64,000 bases of DNA from Pardosa pseudoannulata (GCA_032207245.1 CM063509.1:8965937-9029936); one strand, 5' to 3'. Shown: positions 1-15,600, counted from the first letter of the stretch. Numbers and translations are program-made. The notes: generated by a model from the letters alone, not told the origin.

Positions 1-2459
1 AATCCCATAAGGTACATATTACTTATTTTCATATAAATTTGGACTATAAATTCTTTTTAATTTTATACATCTAGAAAGTAGATCGATTTAATAAAAATGT
101 TTTTTCCAAATTAAATAATATAGTCAAAAATAATTCAACGACCGCTTAAACCGTCAAAAGAATAAAGTGTAAGATGGCGTCTATAGAATAAATACCCTTT
201 GTTGCTGAAATTCTCTTTTGCTTATTAGTTTGTTATGAGATCGCCAATGAGCTACCGTGGGTCAAAACTGAAAGTTCTAGTGGGATCACTAAATATTTGG
301 TCAACTTTATTCATTACGAAGAGACAACAAAAATAGGTAATGATGCATTATAGACGCCGTGTTTTTTATGTCGCAAATTTTGGCGATTTAATGGGGCGAT
401 GAGTGGGTTGGTGTGTTTGCCCTGACTTTGGTAGCGGAGTATGGCAACCCTAATGTGTTCTTGCACCCAATTGGTGCACTTGATTTCTGACGTCAGTACC
501 CGGCACTATTCCAGAAACTTGCATCTTAGCTGTTCTTTTGGTTTACAGTCGCCTAGGTCAGGTTTTTTTTTCATATCATTTTCTGGGATTTAGTAATTTA
601 GTTATGGTGGGTGTAGTTATTTCAGTTCTTACTATTATTGAAATTGTTAAAAAGCATCAGAATATTCTAAATCAAACAAGATGCTTTGGTTTCGAACATT
701 TTGTTTTTGTTTTCATCATTTTCTGGGATTTAGAATATTTGGTTATGGCGGGTGAAGTTATTTTGGTTCTTACTATTTTTGCAAAATGTTGTGTTTCAAA
801 TATGCCGTGTGACCGCAGCCATGTTTTTCTACTTGGCGATAGGTCAAAACACGTGTTTTTCTGTTGGTCACCAAAAAATAAAACATGGCGGACGGGACCG
901 GCGTCTATAATGCATCTGTTCCCAAAAGTAAATCGAAGCCTTACTTAGAAATCGAACACAAATCTTAGGTTAGAAGCGTGATCAGCTAAGCACTATTCAC
1001 TATGGGCGGTTTTATTAGTCTAAGTAACAGAGTGAGTACATTAACACACATTTACACATGAATCATATAAAAACCAATCTAATAACAATATTAAAAACTA
1101 TCTTGGATTAATATTGTTTAATAATTTAATAATTACATTTTTGCAACTGTACTAGTAACAATGTTATGACAAGTAAAAAAGAGAAAATATCAATATTGAT
1201 ACTATTTTTTAACAAAACAGTTTAACAGCTGTCATGAGGTGCAATACTATGTGAAAAAAGTTTTTTTAATTGTTAAAGCAGAGCAGTTAGAATTTATTAA
1301 TTCACCAAAGGAGCCTAGGATTTGCTACTTAATCGTAAGGCATCAAAATCTTTGTGAATTTTAAAATGTCACAAATATATTTATATGTATATTTGATATC
1401 AAAAGTTTAGGGGCTTTCAGAAATTTGCGGTTCGATACGATTCTTATTGAGCATAGAAGATTTGGCGTAAATCTGTCAGTCTAACACAAAGATTTCCCTC
1501 ACCGACATTTTTATTTTTAAATAATAACAATATTAAAAAATCCCCAACAAGCTGTCCAAACGTTGAGTTACCAAATATGGATTCCTGTTTTCTAGCTTCC
1601 CCTGTTGGAAATGGAGCGGGTTTTGTTTTCATGTAAACATACAAGCACAAGCAAGTTCGCGATATCTTTGTTGTAGCTAAGTGTGCGATCCACAAACAGA
1701 AGCTCTATTTTGTTGATGTTGAAGAGACTATTTAATTATAATAAAATGAGCTCTTCTTAAAACTTTGCTAATAAATCTTTATTTTTTTACACGTCAAAAG
1801 AATGGGAACAATCTCAACAACAAAAGAGAATACAAAAGCTGTTGCCATTACAAACAAGCTGAATGGCGGATGTAAAAGGGAAACGAAATACAATCCTCGA
1901 GGTATAGCTACAATGTACAGATATCTGCCTTATGATAAACAGCGTCATGCCTCAGCATGTTGTCCAGTTCCAACTTTCTCGCGATGTACGTGACGTTATT
2001 TATAAGAAGTGATATCAAAGAACCTATTTCAAATAAACGCTAAAACTGTTTACATGTACATTGTAATATCAGCAAATATTGAAAACGAGTGGGAAGGGCA
2101 TTGTGTAGTAGTTCGTGACGTTGTGACAAATTGCTCTATGGAGAACACAAAGATGTTTCTGATATTCTCTTTTTCAACAATTTATCATATTTCCAATAAT
2201 AACTTTCTTCGTTAACTTATGATTGAAGTGAATAAATTTAAAATACTATACAATTCAAGTATCTCTCGAGTATAACATTACGATACGACATTACGTTGAT
2301 TTTTCATTAATTAATTTAATAAAACAAAATGTTTGTCACCGAATGTGGCTTTAATAGTCAACTGCGTTTCATCAAAATTTACAAAAGTCAGTGTATTTAG
2401 AAATTACATTAAGTTGCTAAGAAAAGAATGCTAAAGAAGAATTTTGTTGGACAGGTGCC
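1..2459. other. Upstream intergenic DNA, no gene seen
   Basis: AT-rich. Two partial direct repeats of about 65 bp lie 140 bp apart, at about 574-640 and 714-780 (both begin CATTTTCTGGGATTTAG). A perfect 17-bp inverted pair (GATGCATTATAGACGCC) lies at 342-358 and about 899-915. The open frames at 538-948 and 1444-1695 are coincidental translations. Confidence 0.6.
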
Positions 2460-2970
2460 ATCGTATTAGGCGATTTCACGAAAGAGAGTACATCTAAACT
2501 TATGACGATTCTGACATTTTTTTTTTCAAAAGGAAGGACAGCTAATTGATTTCTTATTGGCTGTCATAGGCATAAAAGTGAAAGAGGAGGGCATTAAAGT
2601 AATTCGTGAAGTTGCATAAAATTGCTCTATTGACAAGTGATTATGATATTCCCGTACCGATAGTATTGTACTGTATAGCATCGCGTTGTGCGTTTTTGAA
2701 AGCACCTTTAATTAGAGTATTAGAACACTCTTAAGTCACATGATTCGCTCCTGAACCTTAGCTGAAAAGCCTTCAATTAACAAATCCATTTCGCAATAAG
2801 GCAATTTGTCTCAACTTCACGAACTACTATAATGCTCTTCCCTTTCATTTTCATGTTTACAACAGTTAATAGACAAACAATAAACTGCCCTTCCCATTTG
2901 AAACTAAACCAGAATTGTCATAATTTAAGAATTTGCCCTACTGCGGGAAATCGCCTTATGTTGTTGGTCA
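2460..2970. repeat. Foldback-like repeat with inverted ends of about 60 bp
   Basis: The left end (AGGCGATTTCACGAAAG near 2468) and right end (CGGGAAATCGCCTTAT near 2944-2959) are imperfect inverted repeats. Next to them a second motif (GGGCATTAAAGTAATTCGTG near 2590) is inverted at about 2803-2850 and also occurs in direct orientation near 2096. No target duplication was recognised. Probably an old MITE. Confidence 0.45.
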
Positions 2971-3523
2971 ATCAAAGAAAAAAAAATCTCAAATAAATTA
3001 ATTACTAAGGATTTACAAATCGATCTGCATAAGGGCTTTTACATTAGATTTTGTTTGTTAAACGACTAGTTGGTTGTTATGGAAAAAGACAGAGAGTTTT
3101 TTAATAAATTTTTATTTTTATAATTAAAAACGGAAGCTCTTGCTGTGTAATTCAGGTTGCGTATGATGTTCCTACTTTGGTCTAACTTTGAGTGGCCACT
3201 TACAAAACCAGCTGACGTCTACATGCTTGAGAGGGAGTAAATAGAGCGAAGTATAAAATATGAATTACATTTTCCCCCTTCGGCAACATTTCGGTCTTAA
3301 AGTAAAGTTGTCTTAGCAACCATTCGTAAATGTTTGCTCTAAATTTACGTTATTTAGTTTTTATTAATTTGTATAAAAATTTATGTGAACTTTTAAAGTT
3401 TGTCCGTTCTTAGTATATTTTCTTATTTAGGACGAATTTTCTTTCCATTTCTGTGATGTATTAATCGTTTCTGTCGAATCTGATATTTAAAGCTTTATTT
3501 CCTTCAATTATTTCCGGTTTATA

Positions 3524-3676
3524 ATGGCTGTTCTAAGCAAATTAAGAGAATTATCGCTTCCTTATAATTGTTATGAGGTAGGGCATACATGGACTCCAGA
3601 ATGTTATGAAGCAGCGTTATCCGTAGGATTTTGTTGCCTAATTGAAGGCATGAAAATTTATGCCCCTTTATATTTG
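3524..3676 (+). CDS. TMEM135: TMEM135 coding exon 1
   Basis: Encodes residues 1-51 and ends in phase 0 before GTAAGT. It carries the conserved cysteine-containing N-terminal block (NCYEVGHTWTPEC) and KIYAPLYL. Bases 3300-3523 upstream have no in-frame alternative start and no clear TATA box. A TTTCCGG (ETS-like) motif lies just before the ATG. The 5' untranslated region probably begins within 3300-3500. Confidence 0.93.
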
Positions 3677-6600
3677 GTAAGTAATTTTTTACATTTTACT
3701 GCACTAAAAATGAGTACACTTGTTTATATTTTAAGAATATCTATTTTCGTAAAAATACATGTATTTAAATATATGAAAAAGAAACCAATGGCCGTGATGA
3801 TTTCAAACTATGTTTATGTTTACAGTTCTGCTCTTTGTATTTATAAATAATTATACCGCGTTTATGATAGATGTATAGTCTAATTGGTGTTTAAGATATA
3901 ATACAGATCACTTGTGAAGAAGTTCTTTTTTCTAGTATATACTACATAAATTTAAAAGGTTTGTATCTGTTACAATATATAATGTGTACCATGGTTTTCT
4001 TCTTTTTAAAAGTACTTATTTAAAGAGCTGTGTTTGTATGCATAATATTACTACATACTTTGTTTTTCATAAAGTTTTTATTTTATTTTTATTTATTTTT
4101 TTATGTTGTAGTCATTATATCAGTTATCTGGAATAGGGTCTACTTAAGAATTGGGCCAAAATATTTGCGATATTTACTAAAACACAAAGGTAATCCATCC
4201 AAACATTGTATTTCTTGCTTTTTCTGGCGACTTTCATTAACGCACAGTGTGCCATCTGATAGAATTATATACTCTTAATTAAAGAAAACGACTTGAAAAC
4301 CAGACATTTATATTTATGGGCAATTAATCCCTTAATAGTTAACAAACTGTTAAGGGAAAATTACTCTTATTAGAAATCAGCCATAGTGAACCATTAATTG
4401 TTTGTTATACCTATTTTTTTTTAATTATTGATCACTGTTAATAGATAAGAAAAGAGTTACACTAGGAGAGTTGGATGCAAATATCATATAAATTATAATA
4501 TAGATACAGATTGTTTAGACACGGTGAGATCAGGAGAAAATGTTAGGCGACCATACCTAAACCATTATCGCCTAGTTGGCGGGGAACCCAATTCTTAAGT
4601 CAACCCTCTGGGGGTAATATCGACATCTGCTGACTGTAAACATTGTTTTAATTTATACAAAAAGTTTTAGTTATATTATGCATTCTTCATGGTTGTTTAA
4701 TTTAAAATCTAGCTAATTTTGTTTAACTTGGTGTATTTTTAATTTTGAGGACTGACTCTACTTTCAGGTTTCACAACTCGTACAGAGAAAATTTTCTTTA
4801 AAAGAATTTTGGAATACTCTTCAAGGGATTTATACATCATCTTGTTTTCTTGGTTTCAATGCTTTTGCCTTCATATTCATATTTTGTTTGTTAAGGTACT
4901 TTTTCTTTTAACTATATATATATAAAATACTATATTTTAAAATCTAATGAGCAAAAGACACTAATTTGGATAAAATCTATTTGATTTTCACTAATTTCCT
5001 GTTGCACATTTCAATATTTGCATTAAATTCCACACTAAAAAAACTTCTGTGACTTTCCACTCCAATTTTTTTTTTTCAATATACAGTACAGCCTAAAAAA
5101 TGTTCAGAGCATTTATTTTTAATTTTTATAGTTGGAAAATCTGTATTTATTTTAGATACTTACTTGAAAAAAATATATACCCAGAGGATAATTCTTATAA
5201 AACTATATTTAGAGATTTCTTTTATTTACAAATTGATTTCATATTTTTTTTAATAAATATCTTGTAAATATACTTTTACTTAATATTTAATGTTAGAGCT
5301 GTTAACAACAAATCTTCTGTTTAATATAACTTTAATCACCTTAGCAATAAGTTCATTTTAATTTTTTATCCATATTATAGGTTAGGATAATTGATAATAT
5401 AACTCATATATAATGGAACAATATACTAAAAAATGTTAAATTAATTCAGTAAAAGCTAAGTGGAAAGAAAGTAAAAAAAAAAAAAAATCAGGAACTTTCT
5501 ATGAAAATGATTCAGGGTTCCCACGGTCCTTAAAAGTCTGTAAGAACTCCTTAATTTTAGCTTTCATTTTTAAGCACCCTTAAAACTTCTCAATTTTTTT
5601 CAAAGGTCCTTAAAAACTCCTTAAAAATTGGACCATGATCAGTTTCTCTATCAACAAAATCTGCCGTCATCATGTGATTTCCTATCAGTTTTTTCATATA
5701 TGACAGTTTTTCTTAGTTACTTATTTGACAACTATTCTTTCGTATACTTAAAAGGTTTAAAGTATAAAGTCAGCTGCCCATTCCTAATATCTAACAGTCA
5801 TGCAGATTTTAATTAAATGAAGCATGGAGGGGGGGGTAGATATTTCAGTTACTTGTAGAAGTTTAATTTTCCTTGCATTCAATATTATAGAAAAGTCTAA
5901 AACTTTCTTCTTTCCCAGGTCATGTCGGGTATAATCAGCTAGTATATGTGTGTATATATAGATATATAATATAAAATGACTGATATACATATATATATAT
6001 ATATATATGTCATTTTTAAACCCTCAGAAAGTACTGTTTATAATATTGTTTTTATTCACAATTTACTTTTAGTTTGATCACTCAAAAAACTTTAGATGTA
6101 CATTTTTCAAAACTAGTTTTTGTCAAATAGATTTATCTTATATTAATTTTTAGGCATTTTTAAAAACTTAATTCTGAAATTTTGTAGGGCATTTATTGAG
6201 CATGCCTAGTCTGGTTTATAATTATTAAAATATGTTCCTCAGGCAATAAGGTTTATGCTGTTATGTCATGTATTTCAAGTAGGTCCTTATAAAAAGTTAC
6301 TTTGGTTCTTAGAAAGTCATTAAAAAGTCCTTAATTTTTGTTCTGGAAAAAGAGCGGGAACCCTGTGTTTAGATTTTAAAAGAATTATCATTTCAGAATT
6401 CTGATTAAAAACTTTGAATCATACTTTTCTAAAATATCAGCTATTAGAGCTATCTAATCCAATAGAAATATCCATATATGCAAGCAGAGAACAGCATCCA
6501 TTAAGACCATACTGCTTGTAATATGGATTTGATATGCGGTACAGTCAACAAAAATGAGCATTTAGAAGAACCCATAAGCACATGCATAAAATAAACTGAC

Positions 6601-9600
6601 TAGAATTTAGCATCCACATGTGTTTTGTTCTTGTGATTGAGTCAAACCAGGGTTGGAAAAAAATCATGATTTATTTGATTTGAATCAGATTTTTTTTGAT
6701 TTTTTTCTGAATACTAATTTTAATTGCTGTTTTTATGTTTTTTGCAATATACATAGAATAGTTTGTTATAAGAAGTCACATCTTATCTATCTAGTATATT
6801 CTGCACACTGATTACCTAAACTTAAATATATAAATTTTAAACTAAATACATTCTATTATTTTGTCATTGGATAGTGCAAACTCAATAAGATGTCAATTAA
6901 AAGAACAAATTAAATATTCTTTTAATGCAAACTATTTATTTAAAAAAACAAATCACAATTATTTTAATATTTTTTTAAGTACCGAATTATGGATTTGTTT
7001 CATTAAAAACACTAGCTTTGATGATTTATCCACTCCTCATTGGTTATGAAGGCTAGAATGAACGATACCAAAAGAAGGAAACTGTCTTTCCATTCCAGCA
7101 GACGAAGCCACGGCTATTGTTATTTGGTAGACAAACTGGATTTCAGCTCTCTTTACCTCCCACTACATAAAATGAATTCAACCAGTCATAATCAATCATT
7201 GTATTACCCCTGCTACATATTTTCTGATAACAACCCCTAAATTCTTGGAAAGTACATGCTATCTATTGACACTTATTTACTTATTGGTATTACTGTGCTG
7301 ACTGATTCTCAGTTCTCCTGTCTTTGGAATATAGGTTTTAAAAGAAGTGAAAAAAAAAGGATTTAAATCAATGAATTTTTAAAAAAAATCAACTGATTTA
7401 AATCATGCCAACCCTGAGTCAAACAATATAGAGAGATGTCTGAAAATTTCATCAACATGTCATCAGTATAGCTAAGGGATGGGCAAACTACGGCCCGGCA
7501 GAAGGTTTTATCTAGCCGGCAGATAGAATTTTAAGTTGCCAGTCCGAGGCAAATTAAAAGAAATATATATTTCTACATTATATATCCATCTCCTTTTCTA
7601 CTTTGCTTAAATATTATATCCCAAGTTTATTATCTCGTGCCCAGAAGATCAGCGGTCTATTTGCTTCTTACATGTGAACAAGTGTTTTCAATTTTGAACC
7701 TTAAAAAGAATAATTTGAGAAGTAGACTGACAGATGAGTATTTAGCATTGTTCCTTAAAATCAGTATGTCTCACTTTGAACCTCAGTATAAGGGACTTTT
7801 AAAAATGAAATTGCAATTTCATTCATCTCATTAGCATATTTAAGTTATTAGGTACTTGTATATTGTTTTTACAATTTTAGAAAAATTGATCTTAGCCCAC
7901 CAAATTTATTTTCTTTCGATTTTTGGCCCGTGGCCGAAAAAGTTTGTCTATCCCTGGTATAGCTATTTTTGACTGAGAATGAAGTATTATACAATTTTTT
8001 GAAGCATTCCAAAGATCTTATATGTAATAATCGCTCAAAAAAGCAAAAAGTATTGAAATTAAATAAATAAGAGTCAATGCGAAATAAAGATATACAAAAC
8101 TCAAATATTAGACAGTATAAAAATTATCTTTGATGTTTTAAAATTTGAAGGGATGTAGTGAATTGACATCATCCATGAACTGCACCCCACTGATGTATAT
8201 ATGTAATTAAAACAATACATAATTTTTTATTCTCGTTATTTTTTGTATTATGAGCTTTAACTTAATATTTGAAATAGCTTTTTTGTTGTGTTGCCAAATA
8301 TTGTTTTGTTAGTGTTATATAAATTTAATCTTTCCAAAAATAAAAAAAAAAGTAAAAATATAAAAATAAAATACTGTAAGGAAAATAGCATGAATTTATA
8401 GTATAAAAATGGGTCAAAATATAAAAATTTGCCAGTAGGGCATATTTTTACATTTTGAACATATAAAATTTAAACTTAAATTTACAGTGGTAATAAAAAT
8501 TTTTTTAATTTTATAAATGAATGATTAAAATGAGACTAGTCTAGTAGTTAAAATGAAACTGCAACTAGCGGTAGCTGTAGTGACTATAAATAACAATTGT
8601 ATTAAGCAACTATCTCTTTTCAAAATTCTAAAACTAATAAGTTAGTGACTTTTTCCATTTTAAGGATATACAGTAGACTCTGCTTAATGTTATCAGTTTG
8701 GGACAATGTGATTTTGATAATAATAAACAATATTCAAAATTAGATAAATTTACCCCCCATCTTTAATTAACACGTACTAAATTTCAAAACAAAATGAAAA
8801 TAAACAGCTTATATTTTTGTACTGTATATTATCCTTTGAAAAATAAGAATTGTTTACATAATTAAATAAATTGATCAGTTGTTGACAGTCTAAAATTTTT
8901 TCTGAGAAGCTCATTGATAAATTGTTCGTAATCATAAACAACCTGTCATAACGATTTAAGATTTCGATCATTTGTTTTAATGTTAAATCATTTTGCTTTC
9001 TGGCTTCCCTATCGATAAGCTGCATGTAAGCGAGCAAGGCATAAAATGTGTTGCCTTCTGCTTATCTGACAACCATAGACTACTAGCAGGATGTGCACAT
9101 TTCTGAAAAACTCTAGGAACATTTATTGCCCCACTCCTTTGTTCATTCCCCATTTCCCTAGTTTAAAGAGGAGAATTCTCAGATATTCAAACAACAGCAA
9201 AAGGAAAGAAAAGAAAGGGTTCTTTCTGAATACACTGTGAATATTCCTTTGCCAGTTAAAATGAAGTTCTAAAACTGATAACAATAATTGATGTAACGAT
9301 TCCATAAAGCGATAATTTTAACATACAAATGAATAGAAAAAATCGGGACCAAGTGATTTCGGTAACAATAAGTGATTAATAACATTAACCGCGATCACAT
9401 TAAGCAGAGTCCACTGTATAAGCATTCATAAAATAGGCAATAATTAATTTACTGAATTTTTTTTATTAATTTTTATTGCTTAATGAAAACTTTTGTTTAC
9501 TTATTTTAGGAAATCTATGGGAAAATTTTATTATTTACACTGTTCTTACTTCCCAGCTTTTGCTGCAAGTTTCCTTGCTATATTAATAGAGAGAAAAAAT

Positions 9601-12600
9601 AGGTATGTCTTTTAATTTTTCTCTAATAAATGAATATCATAAAACAATTTATTTGAAATTAATTTTATTATTTTATCTTTCAGGCGAGGGCCGTTAGCAT
9701 TATATGTAACAAATGTTGTAAGTATTGTGTTATTAATTTTTATATTTTGTATAAATATGTATACAGTTTATTTTTGTGTTTAAGCTGAGTTTTTCTAAAG
9801 CTGAAGTGTGGAGGTTTGCCTAAATACAGATCTGTGAACAGGATTCCCACAATCCTTGAAAGTCCTTAAGAACTCCCTAATTTTAGCTTTCATTTTTAAG
9901 GGCCTTTAAAACTACTTAATTTCCATTAAAAGTCCTTAAAAACTTCTAAATTTTTAAATTTGAACGTGATCAACTTCTCCATCGACGAGATCTGCTGTCG
10001 TCATGTGATTTCCTATTAGTTTTCTTATATGACAGTTTTTTCTTAGTTACTTATTTGACAAATAAATAATCTTTCATATACTTAAAAGGTTTAAAGTATA
10101 AAGTCAGCTGCCCTTTCCTAATAGCTAAGATTGATGCAGATTTTAATTAAACGAAGCAAGGAGGATGGGGGTTTGTAGATATTTTTTTACTTATGGAAGT
10201 TTAATTTTCCTTGCATTGAATGTAATAGAAAAGTCTAAAACTTCCTTCTTTCTAAGGTAACATCAGGTATAATCAGTTAGTGTGTGTGTATATATATATA
10301 TATAGTTTTTATTCATAATTTATTTATACTTTGATCACTCAAAAAACTTTAGATGTACATTTTTCAAAATTAGTTTTTGTCAAATAGATTTATCCTATAT
10401 TAATTTTTAGGCCTTTTTAAAAACTTAATTCTGAAATATTGTAGGGCCTTTACTGAAAATCCCTTGTCTGGTTCATAATCATTAAAATATGTTCCTCATG
10501 AAATAGGGTTTATGCTGTTATGTCGTGTATTTCAAGTAGATCCTTATAAAAAGTTATTTTGGTCCTTAAAAAGTCCTTAATTTTTGTTCTGGATAAAGAG
10601 CGGGAACACTGGTGAAACAATTGTAGTGTATAGCTAATGTTTGGGGGCTTTTTTGAAGTTAGTAACCAAAAAAATTTGCCAAACTGGTTGAAATTTCAAA
10701 AAGGCCACAAGTGCTATTCTACATCTGTACCAAATTGGTTTATGTTATAGAAAGCCTACTTATCTATACCTAGATGTAAGCAAGAAATAGCCAAAGTTAA
10801 CGCTTTTAAAAATTAAAAAAAATTATATTGATCTAATTTTTGAAAAAGGTGTTACTTCAATTAGGGCAACAGTTAAAATTGGTGTTGTTGTTGTATAATG
10901 AGTAAAATATTATTAGTAATAAGATCTAACTTTTTATTTTACAGTTATTTCATTGGAAAATATTTCATCCTTTATTTGTTTTGTAACATTTGACCTTTTA
11001 AGAAATTTTTCTTTTCATTTTGGTTTATATACAGGTTTTGAATTTGGAGTTCATTTTTAAAGAAAAAATGCTCTCTCAGCTTATATGCTGATAGGCTTGC
11101 ATTAAAAAATATGTAATAGGTATATATGTATATACATATATATGTAATATATCAAAATTATTTAACTTTAATATTTCCTTAAAAACCTCCTCTCTCCCAT
11201 ACTGATTCTTTTAAATCTTTTACCCAGCCTCTAAATAGTTTAATCAAAAAATATTTTCTACTTAACATTCTTCCTAAAGCTTTCTATCCTAAAAATGTAA
11301 ACTTTCTGTGTATTCAGCGCGTTTCCAAGCTGTCGGCGGCAAATGGTTTCGCGTTTTTGCTGATATTGCATTTAATTCGATTATTAAGTTGTTTTTTTTT
11401 TTACCGTGGGAAAATTCTTTCTGTCTTCGCTCTTGGATGCACCTCTGTTCAATCAGAGTGATATCTGTGGGTTTTTCTTTGTGTGTCATTCAGTAGAATA
11501 GATGTGCTTTGTAGCAGTTCTGGAATAAAGTTTCAATTAGACTAGTGCCGTTCTCTTCAATGTTGTCCCGACTGCATTTTTATTACTGCTAGCTGTTGAA
11601 CTTTCTCCTTTACCAGCAGTTTATAAAAAATGGATTACATATATGGCAAGATATAAAATTGGTTTTTTTCCTTATTAAAGTGTATTACTAGAAAATACTA
11701 AATTTAAACTCAACATTCTCTATTATATAAAAAAAAATTATTATTTTTAGTGCATGTAACAACATTATTAGTTTGTATTTAATAATATAAAGATACTAGA
11801 ACTAGATCACAACTTGTTTTAATTGCTGTCTTATTCTTTTAGGCTTCGGAAACATTATTTCGAATGGCAGTTGCCAGAGGGCTTATAAAACCCGTACATA
11901 AGGGAGAGGTAGGTGTGTCTTTTTTAATACGATTTTGTCAAGTCATTTAATGTCTGTTTTTTAAAAAAAATTTAAAGAACATTTTAATTCCAACAGTAGT
12001 TGTTTAAATAGTGTAATGTATTAAATTTGTATGAGGAAATTAAAAAAAAAAAAATTTGATATCAAATTTTATGCATTTTGTAAATAAAAGTTGATGCAGA
12101 AGTTATACCTCTTTTCATTGTTTTGTTTTTCTTAAAAAGGGGGATTTATGAGGGTTGTATCGATTTTAATTATGGGGGTTTAAACCAGTGGTTTTAACCG
12201 TTCTGGTTAATATCAATTTTGACCACTGAAATTCACTTTTCAATATATTTAATACTAATTGAATAGTGTACTAGCATATAATAAAGTTCAAGTTACATTT
12301 GTTAAAAATGTCATAATATAAATAACACCAGCAAATTACAAATATAACACCAAGATACAAAAAAAAAAATGTTTTACTTATTTTTTTTATATAAGCTGTT
12401 TTATATGTAATTTATGTTGAATTCAAAAAATGGTTACAAGTAACAGGTTTTGTAGTTGTCTCTAAATTTAAACAATATCCAAATTTATTTTGGATTACTC
12501 CAAACTTTGATGCTTTTAACTACAACTTATGTTTTTAACTTCAACTCATGTTTTATTTTTTAACTGTAACTCATATTTTATGTTTTTTACTGCAACTGGA

Positions 12601-15600
12601 TTACATTTTTACAATTGCATGTGCATGGTTCATTTTTAAAATTCAAACATTCTTATACTGTATAAGCATGTTAAATCTCATGAACTTGTTAGTGTAATAT
12701 TTTGTTTAACTGCACTACTATTTTTATTGCTAATTATAATAATATTATATATTAACATTAAGATGATTTAAAACTGTTTTTAACAATTCTAACCATTTTT
12801 GACCACTTTTAACCAGTTTTGGAGGTTAAAACCACTAATCCAGTGTCTTGGTCAAAATCAGTATTGACCGGTCAAAATTACAACCCTGGTATTTATACTC
12901 ATAAAACATTTGCTATTTATTCTATTCAATATGAAATTGATATTTTATGTCAAGATACATACTCATTTTTCTGTATGTATATATAAGGTTGGGGAAAAAG
13001 AAATCCACTATTTTTGCGTGAAATTAATGACTTTATTTAACATGTTTCGGATTGTCCAATTGAGTCAGGTATGCACCGTTTTGCTCTATAATTTGTTGAC
13101 ATTTTAAAGGTAGCTTCATAATGCCTCTCTCATAGAAGTCTTGATTCTTATAGGAGAAAGACTCTTGTAATCGATTTTTACAATCTTCTCTTGATCCCAA
13201 TTTCTTATCATTCCGGAAGTTTTGCAATGGGAGGAAAAGGTGGTAATCGCTTTTTTGCCAGGTCTGGACTATATGGTGGATATATTAAAACTTTCCAACC
13301 AAGCTCTATGAGTTTCTGGCGAGTCACTACAGACGTCTGTGGCCTGGTGTTGTCCTGATGGTACACAACACCTCTTCTGTTGGTCAATTCTGGCTGTTTC
13401 TGGTCAAACGCTAGCTTTAAACTGTCCAGTTGTTGACAGTAGAGATCTGAATTTAGTGTTTGGCTATGCAGAAGCAACTCATAATAAATGATTTCCTTCC
13501 ATTCCCACCAAATACACAGTAGAACCTTCCTGACCGTTTGTCCTGGTTTGGCCACCATTTGAGCTGCTTCCCCGCGCTTTGACCACTATTGATTTCGCAC
13601 AATATTGTCGTATTTGACCCATTTCTCATCCCCAGTCACCATCCGTTTAAGAAATAGGTCAATTTCATTCCGTTTGGTAAGGATTTGCAGACAGAAATTT
13701 GATCCATCATGTTTTTTGGTGTTGTATCCAAACATCGAATTTGTTTTGGAATCCAACTTTCCGCAAATGGTTTAAAGCTGTTTTATGGTCGATCTTTAGC
13801 TCCTGGGTGATGGTACAACTACTTACATGCCGGTCAACTTTGATTATTTCTGTGATTTTATCGACATTTTCGACGATGGGCCTGCCTGTGTGAAGTGCAT
13901 CTTTAACATCAAAAATGCCTGCAGGCAATCGGTGAAACCAAAATTGCATGTAATTATCTGTTACAGTATCGACATCATAAACACCATCCACAATTTTAGC
14001 CGCCTGGCTTGAATTTTCGACTTTATCAAAGAAACTGTAAAATATACCAAATTTTCTCTTTGTTGACTTCCATTTTAAACACCCTGTAACTCACAACTGA
14101 ATGGATCAAACAAAAAAGACTAAAAGCAATTTTTAGTGTGAAATGTCATCTTGACAACGAGCATAAATATGAAATTGTTTGATTGATACTTTACAAGATA
14201 TCGATCACTACAGCCATCTACCGAAAAAAATAATGGATTTCTTTTTCCCCAAACCTAATTTATTTTTATTTTGTTATACTCTTATATAAAATGAAACAAA
14301 AATATAATGTGTGTAATTAGCATTATTTCTTTTTAAATTGTCTTGAGATTTGAAATAAATTTTGTATAACAATCCTAGATTTTAATTATTTTGTTTGAAT
14401 TACATTTTAGATATGGCTTTTCAGTGCAACTATGGCATTATTTCTGTACATTGTCAGGTAAATCATTTTTGATTGTATAAAAGTATTTAAGATATGCTTG
14501 ATTTAAGAGAATGAGTCTTATAATATTTTATTTTTATTATTCCTTGTGTTAATTTTCAGCAAATGCTAATATTTAGCTATGTCCAAAACATGTTTGTTTT
14601 TATAAAGAAATGTAATGTTTTGCATTATGTTCAGAGTAATAACACAAAGTTAACGAAATTGTAACAAACTAGCTGCATTGTGATCAGCGTGGTTGCTTAT
14701 AAATTTTATGCATTTTCGAATTTTCTTTTGCAAAACAATTCTGTTGAAAATGACATCCCTTATATAATATTAGCCTAAATTATCTGTCGGTCTGTCCTCG
14801 AATTTATGAAGCGGTTGGACATGGAATGGACAGAGCATCCATATTGGATTCTTAATGAGTTAGGGTTAGCAACATTCGAAATCCCCCCCCTTCTCCCCTT
14901 TTCTAACATTTAATGCCATTATTTAAAGCCCTATTTTCCCCAGTTAAGATCAAGCGATTAAATTTATCAATTTTTCACATAAGAAATAGGAGAAAATTGG
15001 TGTTGTATCCAAACATCGAGTTTGTTTTGGAATCTAACTTTCGCAAAGGGTTTAAAACTGTTTTATAGTCGATCTTTAGCTCCTGGGTAATGGCACAACT
15101 ACTTACATGCCGGTCAACTTTGATTATTTCTGTGATTTTATCGACATTTTCGACGATGGGCCTGCCTGTGTGAAGTGCATCTTTAACATCAAAAATGCCT
15201 GCAGGCAATCGGTGAAACCAAAATTGCATGTAATTATCTGTTACAGTATTGACATCATAAACACCATCCACAATTTTAGCCGCCTGGCTTGAATTTTCAC
15301 CTTTATCAAAGAAAAACTGTAAAATGTACCAAATTTTCTCTTTGTTGACTTCCATTTTTAACACCCTGTAACTCACAACTGAATGGACCAAACAAAAAAC
15401 AGTAAAAGCAATTTTTAGTGTTACATGTCACCTTGACAACGAGCATAAATTTGAAATTGTTTGATTGATGCTTTACGAGATATCGATCACTACAGCCATC
15501 TACCTAAAAAATAATGGATTTCTTTTTCCCCAACCTAATTTATTTTTATTTTGTTATACTCCTATATAAAATGAAACAAAAATATAATGTGTGTAATTAG

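Noticed and set aside
13827..15292. Two identical 61-codon plus-strand frames at 13827-14012 and 15107-15292
   Set aside because: They are antisense shadows of the duplicated mariner transposase.
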